NCBI GenBank assembly: GCA_018434075.1
Contig: JAHDQA010000048.1
Coordinates: forward strand, 1-64,000
DNA: 64,000 bases
Origin: Tissierellaceae bacterium
Lineage (GTDB): Bacteria > Bacillota > Clostridia > Tissierellales > Tissierellaceae
Direction: 5' to 3'
The notes under the pieces are model-generated. The model was not told the DNA's origin. It made no database searches and worked only from the letters and a program-made list of their open reading frames with translations. The position numbers were made by a program, and so were the translations under genes. Below are positions 45,276-53,720 of the stretch, one piece after another (the stretch's first letter is position 1; each line of letters starts with the position of its first letter).

Positions 45276-46631
45276 TCACTCCATAATGTCATTAACAATT
45301 TTCTTGAAATGATCTCCTCTTTCTTCGTAGTTCTTGTACATGTCCCAGCTTGCACACGCAGGAGACAAGAGCACTTGGTCATTTGGAGAGCTCATGTTAT
45401 GTGCAATGTCAACAGCTTCCTTCATATCATTTGCAATAAATACATTTAAAAAATCATTGTTGTAAGCAGTATCTCTAATTTTTTCTTTTGTTTGCCCAAG
45501 CACAATCAATACCTTGCACTTATCTTTAAGCGCTTCTATCAATCGAGTATAGTCAGCATTTTTATCATAACCACCAGCAATTAATATGATTGGCCCTTTG
45601 AGTGCTTCAATAGCCTTAATACTCGACTCCACATTTGTTCCTTTTGAATCGTTGTAGTATTCTACATCATTTTTGGTGGTTACATATTCTATTCTATGTG
45701 CGACTCCTCTGAAAGTGCTAAGAACTTTTTCTATTGAATCATTAGATATTCCTAAATACTTGCATATAGCTAAAACGCCACAAATGTTTTCTAAATTGTG
45801 TTTTCCAGGTAATTTAATTCTTTCAATGTCAATTATTTCTTCCTCAATATGTTCATTCCTATAAATAATCTTACTGTCATTGACAAAAATACCTTCATCA
45901 ATAGTGTTATTTACGCTAAAATACATAAGTTTTGGCTTTCTATTTATGTTAATATGCCTCAATATATCATCGTCATAGTTTAAAACAAGCAAATCTTCTT
46001 CTTTCTGATTCGCAAATATCTTTGATTTTGCAGCAATATAACTGTCCATAGAGCCATGCCAATTCAAGTGATCCTCGGTTATGTTAAGTATTAACGCAAC
46101 TTTTGGCCTAAAGTCATTAGTATATTCTAATTGAAAGCTGCTTAATTCTACAACAAAATGATCATCATGAGAACAATTTGTAAGTCTTTCGATAATAGGA
46201 GTACCTATATTGCCTAATGATTCAACTTTAAGTCCTTCTTGCCTAAGTATTTCAGTTAGCAATACTGTAGATGTAGTTTTTCCATTTGTACCAGTTATTC
46301 CGTATATATTTGAACTTTTTCTGTAGTGATACGCTAATTCAATATCTGAAATTATGGGTATTAATGATGATTTAGCTTTTAATATCACTTCGTGATATGG
46401 TGGAAAGCCAGGACTTGTTATTACGATGTCCATATCCTTTATCAATTCACTTTTCGAATCTAATATAACTATATTGCTAATTCCAAAATTGTCCAGTTTT
46501 TCAACAATCTCTGTGTATGGTAGGTCATCATATACATAAATGTTATTTGTCTTAGATCTTAGAAAATTCAAAACAGAAATTCCCGTCAAACCAACACCTA
46601 GTACTAATACTTTCTTGTTTTCCAATATCAT
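45276..46631 (-). CDS. murD: UDP-N-acetylmuramoyl-L-alanine:D-glutamate ligase
   Basis: The 451-aa Mur ligase has an N-terminal UDP-binding domain (KVLVLGVGLTGISVLNFL), the ATP loop GITGTNGKTTSTVLL, NITEDHLNWHGSMDSYIAAKSKIF, and C-terminal ALKGPIILIAGGYDKNADY and LLSPACASWDMYKNYEERGDHFK, which is diagnostic of MurD. It adds D-Glu to the stem peptide. RBS AGGATGGTG; 12 bases after mraY, 5 before ftsW. Confidence 0.96.
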   Translation of the reverse strand: MILENKKVLVLGVGLTGISVLNFLRSKTNNIYVYDDLPYTEIVEKLDNFGISNIVILDSKSELIKDMDIVITSPGFPPYHEVILKAKSSLIPIISDIELAYHYRKSSNIYGITGTNGKTTSTVLLTEILRQEGLKVESLGNIGTPIIERLTNCSHDDHFVVELSSFQLEYTNDFRPKVALILNITEDHLNWHGSMDSYIAAKSKIFANQKEEDLLVLNYDDDILRHININRKPKLMYFSVNNTIDEGIFVNDSKIIYRNEHIEEEIIDIERIKLPGKHNLENICGVLAICKYLGISNDSIEKVLSTFRGVAHRIEYVTTKNDVEYYNDSKGTNVESSIKAIEALKGPIILIAGGYDKNADYTRLIEALKDKCKVLIVLGQTKEKIRDTAYNNDFLNVFIANDMKEAVDIAHNMSSPNDQVLLSPACASWDMYKNYEERGDHFKKIVNDIME

Positions 46632-46643
46632 TTCTACACCATC

Positions 46644-47606
46644 CTATACACTAAATATGCCAATAAGTGCAAATATAATGCTTAAAATCCAAAACATATA
46701 TACTACATTTATTTCTTTCCATCCTAATTGCTCAAAATGATGATGAAGTGGAGCCATCTTAAAAACTCTTTTCCCTGTCATTTTAAAACTGACCACCTGA
46801 ATTATTACTGATAAGGCTTCAACAAAAAAAATCCCACCTACAATTGGAATTAAAAGCAATTTTCCTGAAAGCAATGCTATTGATGCTACTGCACCACCCA
46901 ATGCTAATGATCCTGTGTCTCCCATGAATATTTTAGCAGGATGGTGATTAAAATATAAAAATCCCAATAAACCTCCAACAAGTGAGGAGCAAATTATTGA
47001 AAAATTATTTAGTCCCGACTTGTAAGCTATGTATGCAAAAGCAGAAAAAAATATTATCGAAATTCCGCTTGCTAATCCATCTAAACCATCAGTCAAATTA
47101 ACGGCATTTACAGTTCCCAAAATCACAATCAAGAGAAAAGGTATTGTTAATACGCCTAAATCAAGATATCTGCCTGATGTAAAGGGAATCCAAAATTCAG
47201 CAGAATTCTGCGTATTGATCATATAATATGCCAACAAAATGCAAGAAAAAACAAGTTGTCCGATGATCTTTTGAATAGCTGTTAATCCAAGATTTCTCTT
47301 GAATTTCACCTTTAAAAAATCATCTAAAAACCCAACTAATCCGAATCCCAAAGTAATGAACAATATCATAATGCTATCGCTTGTTTTAACACCATAAATG
47401 ATGTATGAAATTAGCAAAGCAATTAAAAATATTATGCCGCCCATGGTTGGAGTCCCAGATTTTGCCATATGGGAAATAGGCCCATCTTCTCTGATACTCT
47501 GTTTTGCCTTCATATCAGTTAAAATTTTGATAACTTTCGGTCCTATCAATATACTTAATACTAAACTAGTAGCAATGCTCAAAAACAATTTTAGTTGAAA
47601 ACTCAT
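46644..47606 (-). CDS. mraY: Phospho-N-acetylmuramoyl-pentapeptide transferase
   Basis: The 320-aa integral membrane enzyme with about ten helices makes lipid I. Motifs: KSGTPTMGGIIFL, LGFGLVGFLDDFLKV (catalytic Asp pair), NAVNLTDGLDGLASG, KIFMGDTGSLALGGAVA and APLHHHFEQLGWKE. The start is ATG 47606 with TAAGGAGAGAC. Upstream is only an 89-base AT-rich gap before the penicillin-binding protein gene, where murE and murF stand in most relatives. Confidence 0.97.
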   Translation of the reverse strand: MSFQLKLFLSIATSLVLSILIGPKVIKILTDMKAKQSIREDGPISHMAKSGTPTMGGIIFLIALLISYIIYGVKTSDSIMILFITLGFGLVGFLDDFLKVKFKRNLGLTAIQKIIGQLVFSCILLAYYMINTQNSAEFWIPFTSGRYLDLGVLTIPFLLIVILGTVNAVNLTDGLDGLASGISIIFFSAFAYIAYKSGLNNFSIICSSLVGGLLGFLYFNHHPAKIFMGDTGSLALGGAVASIALLSGKLLLIPIVGGIFFVEALSVIIQVVSFKMTGKRVFKMAPLHHHFEQLGWKEINVVYMFWILSIIFALIGIFSV

Positions 47607-47695
47607 TATTGTCTCTCCTTATATTGTAGTTTACCTTTATATTATATAAAAAAAATGATTGTATTACTAGTAGGTTAATAATTTATTATTATTTA

Positions 47696-49675
47696 TTAAT
47701 TTGCATTTTTGAAATACAAGTCAACAATGGAATTCACTTCAATTTCTTCACCTGCAGATGGATGTTGTTTAGTGACTTTGCTCGATTCTGAAATTTCCTC
47801 ATAATCAATTACATACTTCAAACCCAACTCTTTGAGTATTTTTGTCGCTTCTACAACACTTAATCCTACAAGATCTGGAACTATTAGAGTTTCTGTGGTT
47901 TCACTCAGTTCTTCATCAGTAAATTCTCTTGGAACAGATAGATATTCTAGAGTGTTTTCAATAACCATTTTCGCATATGGGCCAGCAACAGTTCCACCGT
48001 AATATATGTCAGTAGGTTCATCTACAATAACTAAAACCGCAATCCTTGGATTGTCCACTGGTGCAATTCCTCCAAAAGATGAAATGTATTTCCCAGGTAC
48101 ATATTTACCATCGATTATTTTTTCAGCTGTTCCAGTTTTCCCGCCCACTCTATATCCAGGAATATAAGTCTTTGTTCCAGTACCTTCTGTAACTGTTTTT
48201 TCAAGCATTTCTAAAAGCACCTTGCTTGTCGTCTCAGAAATAACTTGTCTCTTTATTTCCGGCTTGTATTCTTTAATTAAATTTCCATCATCATCACTTA
48301 CTGCTTTGACAATATGTGGTGTCATTAAGTTGCCCCCATTTGCTGCTGCTGATATAGCATTTATCATTTGAATTGGAGTAACAGCAACACTATGTCCATA
48401 TGAAATTGTAGCTAGATTTACATCTCTGATGTCTTCAACTCTTTTTGGAATAATTCCCTTTTGTTCTCCAGATAAATCAATGCCAGTTAGTTCACCAAAC
48501 CCAAAAGCTTTTATGTACTCTAGCATTTTCTCTTTACCTACACTATTTGCCATATTTATAAAAGCGATATTGCAAGAATTGGCAAAAGCTTCGTATAAAT
48601 CTTGATCTCCATGCGGATCATACCATTTTGCACATCTTAAAGTAACTTTTGGAATTTCCTTATAAAATCCATTACAATAGAAGTGAGTGTTTTTGTTAAC
48701 GACTCCCTCTTCTAATGCAGCAGCTGCTGTTACAATCTTAAATGTAGAACCAGGTTCATATAAGTCATTAACGGAGTAATTTCTCCAAAGCTTGAACCAT
48801 TCATTTTGAAGTTCTTCTGTGCTTAAATTGGACCACTCAGATTTAGTCTCCTGATCCATTGGATCTCTAGGTGAGTTTGGATTATAATCTGGTTTATTTG
48901 CTAATGCTAAAATCTCTCCTGTCATTGGGTCCATGACAATTATATTCACACTCTTAGCCTTATTATCTTCCAGTGCTTTTGATGCAGCTTCTTCTGCAAA
49001 ACGTTGAATGTTTTCATCGATCGTCAACAATAAGTTATATCCATTCTGTCCTTCATATATAATTTCACCATCATATGGAAGCTGCTTGTTTTTAGCATCA
49101 GTTAATTTTATCCAAAGTCCAGGTGTACCTTTTAAGTATGAGTCGAAAGTCTTTTCAATTCCATATTGTCCATTGTTATCAACATCTGTAAATCCTATAA
49201 CATAAGATGCAAAATTATTAAGTGGATAATATCTCTTAGTTCCTTCTGTAATAGATATACCAGTAATGTTTAAATTCTTTAATTCTTCAGCTTGTTCCAT
49301 AGTTATGGCTTGTTTTAGTTTCTTCATGTTTGTACCATTTTTAATTAAATTTACAATTTCATCTTCTGCTACTTCAATAATAGGTGAAATTTTCTTTGCA
49401 ACTTCTTCTGGATTTTCAATCTCCGAAACATATGCCCAAACAGTATATGATGGAGTGTTTATGGCTAGTTTTCTACCATTTCTATCGTAAATAATGCCCC
49501 TCGTTGGTTCTATCTCAACTGATTTAGTCCATTGTCTTAAAGCTTGCTTTTTTAAATCATTTGCTTCTACTACTTGAATTTTTATCAACTTGTAAAATAA
49601 AAAAAACACGACTAAAGACACTACTGCAATAGCAATCTTCAATCGCACGAAATTGGCTCTATTTGGCTTTTTCAT
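47696..49675 (-). CDS. Class B penicillin-binding protein with PASTA domain (FtsI/SpoVD)
   Basis: The 659-aa transpeptidase has one N-terminal helix (about 12-30), the PBP dimer domain from TRGIIYDRNGRKLAIN, and catalytic motifs S310-TFK313, S367-CN and K513-TG. One PASTA domain (about 597-657: VPDLVGLSVVEATKILKELGL) follows. It crosslinks septal peptidoglycan with FtsW. The single PASTA domain and gene order resemble clostridial SpoVD/FtsI; which of the two is unclear. RBS TTAGAGGTG. Confidence 0.94.
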   Translation of the reverse strand: MKKPNRANFVRLKIAIAVVSLVVFFLFYKLIKIQVVEANDLKKQALRQWTKSVEIEPTRGIIYDRNGRKLAINTPSYTVWAYVSEIENPEEVAKKISPIIEVAEDEIVNLIKNGTNMKKLKQAITMEQAEELKNLNITGISITEGTKRYYPLNNFASYVIGFTDVDNNGQYGIEKTFDSYLKGTPGLWIKLTDAKNKQLPYDGEIIYEGQNGYNLLLTIDENIQRFAEEAASKALEDNKAKSVNIIVMDPMTGEILALANKPDYNPNSPRDPMDQETKSEWSNLSTEELQNEWFKLWRNYSVNDLYEPGSTFKIVTAAAALEEGVVNKNTHFYCNGFYKEIPKVTLRCAKWYDPHGDQDLYEAFANSCNIAFINMANSVGKEKMLEYIKAFGFGELTGIDLSGEQKGIIPKRVEDIRDVNLATISYGHSVAVTPIQMINAISAAANGGNLMTPHIVKAVSDDDGNLIKEYKPEIKRQVISETTSKVLLEMLEKTVTEGTGTKTYIPGYRVGGKTGTAEKIIDGKYVPGKYISSFGGIAPVDNPRIAVLVIVDEPTDIYYGGTVAGPYAKMVIENTLEYLSVPREFTDEELSETTETLIVPDLVGLSVVEATKILKELGLKYVIDYEEISESSKVTKQHPSAGEEIEVNSIVDLYFKNAN

Positions 49676-49687
49676 TTTTAATCACCT

Positions 49688-50113
49688 CTAATACAAACTA
49701 GAAAAAAAGCTTAGAACACTCTTGATTTTATCTATTAAGCTATATTGTACAGCATCATTAGTTTCATCAACAGCGATATAAACTATCTGATCTTTCTGCG
49801 GATAGCTCATGCCTAATATATCTTCAGCTTCTCTTTCTATTTCCTGGTTATTTTTAAGACCTTCTAGTTTCGCAGATAAGTCATCTCTTTGTCTGTTTAA
49901 TTCTTGTTTTTGTTTCTGTAATTGGTTGATTTCTAGTCTCATCATTTGAATATCTGAATAGCGTTGTAATAAAAATACAGAAGATATTAAAAAGCAAATA
50001 GAAATAAGTATGTAGGAAGTTTTGTTAATAGCAGTTTTCTTATGTACTAGCTTTTCTTTTTTTTCTACATAAGTCTCTTGCATAAGTTCATAGTCCATTT
50101 TTTCTGCAATCAT
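49688..50113 (-). CDS. ftsL: FtsL-like division protein
   Basis: The 141-aa protein has one membrane helix (about 30-48) and an extracytoplasmic coiled coil (RLEINQLQKQKQELNRQRDDLSAKLEGLKNNQEIEREAEDILGM) ending in the YPQKDQIVYI segment, typical of FtsL/FtsB-type septum proteins. The identification rests on topology and its place between rsmH and the PBP gene, since FtsL sequences diverge strongly. RBS GGGGAGGTATTATA. Confidence 0.85.
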   Translation of the reverse strand: MIAEKMDYELMQETYVEKKEKLVHKKTAINKTSYILISICFLISSVFLLQRYSDIQMMRLEINQLQKQKQELNRQRDDLSAKLEGLKNNQEIEREAEDILGMSYPQKDQIVYIAVDETNDAVQYSLIDKIKSVLSFFSSLY

Positions 50114-50134
50114 TATAATACCTCCCCTTCATTA

Positions 50135-51067
50135 CTAAATTCTCTCCGCTATTCTAAGTTTTGCAGAATGCGATCGAGGATTTTCAACTATCTCATCATC
50201 TGATGGCAATATAGGCTTTTTTGTTATAATTTCAATTTTTTTAACATGATTACATACACATACAGGCAAATCCTTAGGACAAATACAATCAGTATTTAAC
50301 TCCCTAAACTTATCTTTTACCAATCTATCTTCAAGCGAGTGGAAAGTTATGATTGCAAGCCTGCCTCCTTCATTTAAAGCATCAACCATATCTTCAATAG
50401 TGTTTTCTAAAACTTCAAGTTCATTATTTACCTCTATTCTAATGGCTTGGAAAACTTTTTTCGCTGGGTGATGCCCTGATTGCCTTACTTTCTTAGGAAT
50501 AGCTTTCTTTATTATACTTACTAATTCAAGTGTTGTATCTATAGATTTATTTTTTCTTTCTTGAACTATAAATTCGGCTATTCTCTTTGCCCATTTTTCT
50601 TCACCATATTTATAAAATATATTAGTTAATTCATCTAAGCTGTATTCATTAACTACATTCCACGCCGAAAAATCTCTAGTAGTATCCATTCTCATGTCTA
50701 GAGGAGCATCTAAATTATATGAAAAACCCCTTTGTGCAGTATCTAGTTGATGAGAGGAAACTCCTAAGTCGACTAGTATGCCATCTACTTTAGAAATCCC
50801 TAATTCAGTTAGAACAGTTTTTATTTCGCTATAATTTCTATGTACGAGAAGAACTTTTTCTTTATATTCATCTAAAGTTTTTGAAGATTTATCAATTGCA
50901 TCAATGTCTTGGTCTATCCCAATTAATTTCCCATTTTTTAGCCTTTTTGCTATTTCAATAGAATGACCGGCTCCTCCAATAGTTGCATCGACATATATCC
51001 CATTTTCTTTAATGTTTAAACCATTAATCACTTCATTGAGCATTACTGGTATATGTTTAAATTCCAT
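50135..51067 (-). CDS. rsmH: 16S rRNA (cytosine 1402-N4)-methyltransferase
   Basis: The 310-aa SAM-dependent enzyme begins FKHIPVMLNEVINGL and has the motifs YVDATIGGAGHSIEIAKRL, LVDLGVSSHQLDTAQRGFSYNLDAPLDMRMD, and ending GGRLAIITFHSLEDRLVKDKFRE...NPRSHSAKLRIAERI, which together are diagnostic of RsmH (MraW). It methylates C1402 in the ribosomal P site. ATG 51067 is preferred over the GTG at 51076 because AGG lies 8 bases upstream. Confidence 0.97.
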   Translation of the reverse strand: MEFKHIPVMLNEVINGLNIKENGIYVDATIGGAGHSIEIAKRLKNGKLIGIDQDIDAIDKSSKTLDEYKEKVLLVHRNYSEIKTVLTELGISKVDGILVDLGVSSHQLDTAQRGFSYNLDAPLDMRMDTTRDFSAWNVVNEYSLDELTNIFYKYGEEKWAKRIAEFIVQERKNKSIDTTLELVSIIKKAIPKKVRQSGHHPAKKVFQAIRIEVNNELEVLENTIEDMVDALNEGGRLAIITFHSLEDRLVKDKFRELNTDCICPKDLPVCVCNHVKKIEIITKKPILPSDDEIVENPRSHSAKLRIAERI

Positions 51068-51076
51068 ATATAACAC

Positions 51077-51508
51077 CTAAATTCCTAGCTGTGACATTTT
51101 TTCTGCGATGCTATCATAACTTAAATTATCATCGCCATTATATTCTTCCCATAGTTTTTTACTCCATATCTCCAACCTCGTAGATACACCAATAATAACT
51201 GCATCTTTTTCAAGTTGAGAATGCTCACGTAAGTTTGATGGTATTAAGATGCGTCCTTGCTTGTCTAAACTACATTCAGTTGCTCCTGAAAAGAAAAATC
51301 TTACAAAAGCTCTCGCATCTTTGTTTGTCAATGGCAAGGATTTTAACTTTTGTTCTAATAAATCCCACTCATTTTTAGCATAAACAAAAAGACAGTTATC
51401 TAAGCCTTTTGTTAAAATAAACTCATATCCTAAGGGTTCGCGAAATTTAGATGGAATTGTCAATCTGCCTTTATCATCAAGAGTATGGAAATATTCACCA
51501 ATTAACAT
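51077..51508 (-). CDS. mraZ: Transcriptional regulator MraZ
   Basis: The 143-aa protein consists of two SpoVT/AbrB-like repeats: [22 protein letters not shown] and [24 protein letters not shown]. MraZ binds repeated GTGG/TGGG boxes in its own promoter and regulates the dcw cluster. It is the first gene of the cluster, and three boxes at exact 10-base spacing lie just upstream (51523-51552). The RBS region GGGTGGGATTAAA itself resembles a further box. Confidence 0.96.
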   Translation of the reverse strand: MLIGEYFHTLDDKGRLTIPSKFREPLGYEFILTKGLDNCLFVYAKNEWDLLEQKLKSLPLTNKDARAFVRFFFSGATECSLDKQGRILIPSNLREHSQLEKDAVIIGVSTRLEIWSKKLWEEYNGDDNLSYDSIAEKMSQLGI

Positions 51509-51522
51509 TTTAATCCCACCCT

Positions 51523-51552
51523 ATTTATCCACTTTCCCCCACTTTGTACCAC
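51523..51552 (-). promoter_or_regulatory. MraZ operator: three GTGG boxes at 10-bp spacing
   Basis: On the minus strand GTGGTACAAA, GTGGGGGAAA and GTGGATAAAT follow one another directly (start points 51552, 51542, 51532); a fourth GTGGG begins at 51519 near the mraZ RBS. Known MraZ operators are TGGGN-type repeats spaced by 10 bases, so autoregulation is very likely. Confidence 0.85.
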
Positions 51553-51580
51553 TATACGTATAGTGTATACCAATTGTTCA
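51550..51580 (-). promoter_or_regulatory. dcw cluster promoter with a 16-bp perfect palindrome
   Basis: CACTATACGTATAGTG (51550-51565) is fully self-complementary and covers a -10-like TATAGT (51556-51551). TGAACA (51580-51575), 18 bases upstream, could be the -35. Transcription would begin within the MraZ boxes. The palindrome suggests an additional dimeric regulator. Confidence 0.6.
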
Positions 51581-51611
51581 GAAATTTCTACTGTTTAATA
51601 CGTTAAAGATA

Positions 51612-51658
51612 AAAAAAGGACATATGTCCCTAAAATAAAAAGCCCCTAGTATCTAGGG
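51612..51658 (-). terminator. Two tandem terminators after lgt
   Basis: The first hairpin (51644-51658, CCCTAG-ATA-CTAGGG) is followed by CTTTTTATTTT, the second (51618-51629, GGACATATGTCC) by seven T, on the minus strand. They isolate the division cluster from the upstream lgt operon. Confidence 0.88.
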
Positions 51659-51665
51659 ACTTAAA

Positions 51666-51689
51666 ATAGTTTTATAGTTTTATAGTTTT
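51666..51689. repeat. Three tandem 8-bp repeats (ATAGTTTT)
   Basis: Three exact copies of ATAGTTTT lie at the very end of lgt and include part of its stop codon. Slippage of one unit would alter only the untranslated region, so no coding effect is expected. Confidence 0.8.
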
Positions 51690-52422
51690 ATGTTTTGACT
51701 TTTTCTCTTTTTTTCTTAAAAATAATAACCCCTATGATTATAAATAACAGACTTATCAACTGAGCAACCCTGATACTTCCTAACATCAAACTATCAGTTC
51801 TTAACCCTTCAATAAAGAATCGCCCAATCGAGTAGAATATCATATACAATGCAAAAACTTCACCATCGTTTTTAGCTATGTTCTTTTGATAGTATAGAAG
51901 TATGCCAAATCCGACTAAATTCCAAATTGATTCATATAAAAATGTGGGGTGAACTTTCTGGCCATCTATAATTATGCCCCAAGGCAAATTTGTTGGCCCA
52001 CCATAAGCTTCTTTATTGGCATAGTTGCCCCATCTTCCAATGGATTGCCCAAGTATTAAACTAGGAGCAACTATATCAGCAAGTTTCCAGAAATTTATTT
52101 TCTTTATTCTTGCAAAAATAATCCCTACAATTATTCCTGCTATTATCGCTCCATGTATCGCTAATCCACCTGCTCTTATATTAAATATTTGAGATGGATT
52201 TTTAGAATAATATTCCCATTCAAATATAACATAATAAATTCTAGCACCAATAATTGCGCTAGGTAAAAGAAATAATGCGAAGTCTAATATATCATCTTCT
52301 TTAATTCCTTTCTTCCTAGCAGATTTCAGTGCAAGTAATATCCCAATTAGCACTGCTGTAGATATGATTATACCATACCATTTAATTTCTATTCCAAATA
52401 TAGTGAATGCAACAGAATACAT
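51688..52422 (-). CDS. lgt: Prolipoprotein diacylglyceryl transferase
   Basis: The 244-aa membrane enzyme attaches diacylglycerol to the lipobox cysteine of prolipoproteins. Seven helices and the motifs ALFLLPSAIIGARIYYVIF, RAGGLAIHGAIIAGI, IAPSLILGQSIGRWGNYANKEAYGGPTNLPWG (the HGGL-like and Lgt signature regions) and HPTFLYESIWNLVGF are visible. RBS GGGGGGTAG. It may work with the Lit-like protein encoded 8 kb away, and the lipoprotein at 28.9 kb is a possible substrate. Confidence 0.95.
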   Translation of the reverse strand: MYSVAFTIFGIEIKWYGIIISTAVLIGILLALKSARKKGIKEDDILDFALFLLPSAIIGARIYYVIFEWEYYSKNPSQIFNIRAGGLAIHGAIIAGIIVGIIFARIKKINFWKLADIVAPSLILGQSIGRWGNYANKEAYGGPTNLPWGIIIDGQKVHPTFLYESIWNLVGFGILLYYQKNIAKNDGEVFALYMIFYSIGRFFIEGLRTDSLMLGSIRVAQLISLLFIIIGVIIFKKKREKVKT

Positions 52423-52442
52423 TTTTCTACCCCCCGCTATAC

Positions 52443-53720
52443 TTATTCAGGAACAATTAAAGATAGACATAATCTATCTATATTAAAATGTTCATCAAAT
52501 CTATCTTTTATCATTTTAAAATTGATCTCATCATATAAGTCTATATAATCAATTAATAGAAAGTCCTGGAAATATAAATCAGTAAAAGCATGTGCTATAT
52601 ACTCTACCGAATTTAGTCCTATTAGAAATTGCCCGATTTGTTTCTTCTTTATCCTTTCAAACCCATCCTCAGTTAGATATTTATCAGGGTTTTTGAATAA
52701 TTTCACGATTCTTTCGTACACTTCATCCGGATTTTCGCTTGTTCCAGAAATAATTGAATGACCATAGTCAGTCTTCCCAGTATAGTATGCCCCAAATTGG
52801 TCATCTATCAAACCTTCTGTATATAGTTCTTGATAAAATTCGGAGCTTCTTGAAAATAATATTTCTAATATCAAATTAGAAATTATGTCTTTCTTAACAG
52901 CTTCTTTCCCAGTTATTCCAACGTTTACGTCTTTAATCCCGATATTAAAAATAGGGAGAGATGTGGACATTTTTTCTTCAATTCTCTTTTTGTTAATTAT
53001 AGTTGGTTCGTTTTCATATATTTTTATACCTTTAAGTCTTTCGGTATTATATTTAGCAAATTCTGTGTTAAGTTCATTGATAACATTCTGAAAGTCTATG
53101 TCTCCGACTAAAACTAAAACCATTGATTCAGGGTTGTAAAACAATTTATAGGCTAGGTATAAATTATCTTTGTCTATTTTAGATATGCTATCTATACTTC
53201 CAGCGATATCAATCTTTATTGGGTGTTTTACATATAATCCATCTAATAAATTGAAGAATACTTTCCAATTTGGGCTATCTTGATACATCTGAATTTCTTG
53301 TGCTATAATTCCCTTTTCTTTTTCTACATTCTCATCCGTAAAAAATGGTTCCATAACTAAATTTACTAATTCTAATAAGCATTCTATAAAGTTTTCAGTT
53401 GTACTAAATAAATATGAAGTTTGGTTGAAACTTGTAAATGCATTTACATCAGCACCTAAGCCAGAAAATTTCTCAAAAAAATCTTTTTCAGGATCTTCAA
53501 AAAGTTTGTGCTCTAAAAAATGTGCAATTCCATCTGGCAGTGTTATACTTTCATCTTTTCCCTCTATTTTGAATTTGTTGTCGCAAGAACCATTCCCAGT
53601 AGAAAAAACAGCGTATTTCTTCGTAAAACCAGTCTTTGGATAATAATAAACTTTCAACCCATTGTTCAGTGTTTCTACATATATCTCTTCATTTATCCTT
53701 TCATTTTTAATCGTTAACAT
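52443..53720 (-). CDS. M16 family zinc peptidase-like protein (YmfH type)
   Basis: The protein of about 425 aa has the inverted zinc motif HFLEHKLFEDPEKDFFEKF (HxxEH) and the downstream Glu in EKGIIAQEIQMYQDSPNWKV, so it is the catalytically competent partner. It has two tandem M16 domains. The first ATG (53726) has only three bases to GAGG; ATG 53720 is better placed. It overlaps the preceding M16 gene. B. subtilis ymfF-ymfH are arranged alike; substrate unknown. Confidence 0.9.
   Translation of the reverse strand: MLTIKNERINEEIYVETLNNGLKVYYYPKTGFTKKYAVFSTGNGSCDNKFKIEGKDESITLPDGIAHFLEHKLFEDPEKDFFEKFSGLGADVNAFTSFNQTSYLFSTTENFIECLLELVNLVMEPFFTDENVEKEKGIIAQEIQMYQDSPNWKVFFNLLDGLYVKHPIKIDIAGSIDSISKIDKDNLYLAYKLFYNPESMVLVLVGDIDFQNVINELNTEFAKYNTERLKGIKIYENEPTIINKKRIEEKMSTSLPIFNIGIKDVNVGITGKEAVKKDIISNLILEILFSRSSEFYQELYTEGLIDDQFGAYYTGKTDYGHSIISGTSENPDEVYERIVKLFKNPDKYLTEDGFERIKKKQIGQFLIGLNSVEYIAHAFTDLYFQDFLLIDYIDLYDEINFKMIKDRFDEHFNIDRLCLSLIVPE

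Noticed and set aside
51666..51689. Three 8-bp repeats as a phase-variation tract
   Set aside because: They lie at the stop codon and beyond, so change in copy number would not alter the lgt protein.
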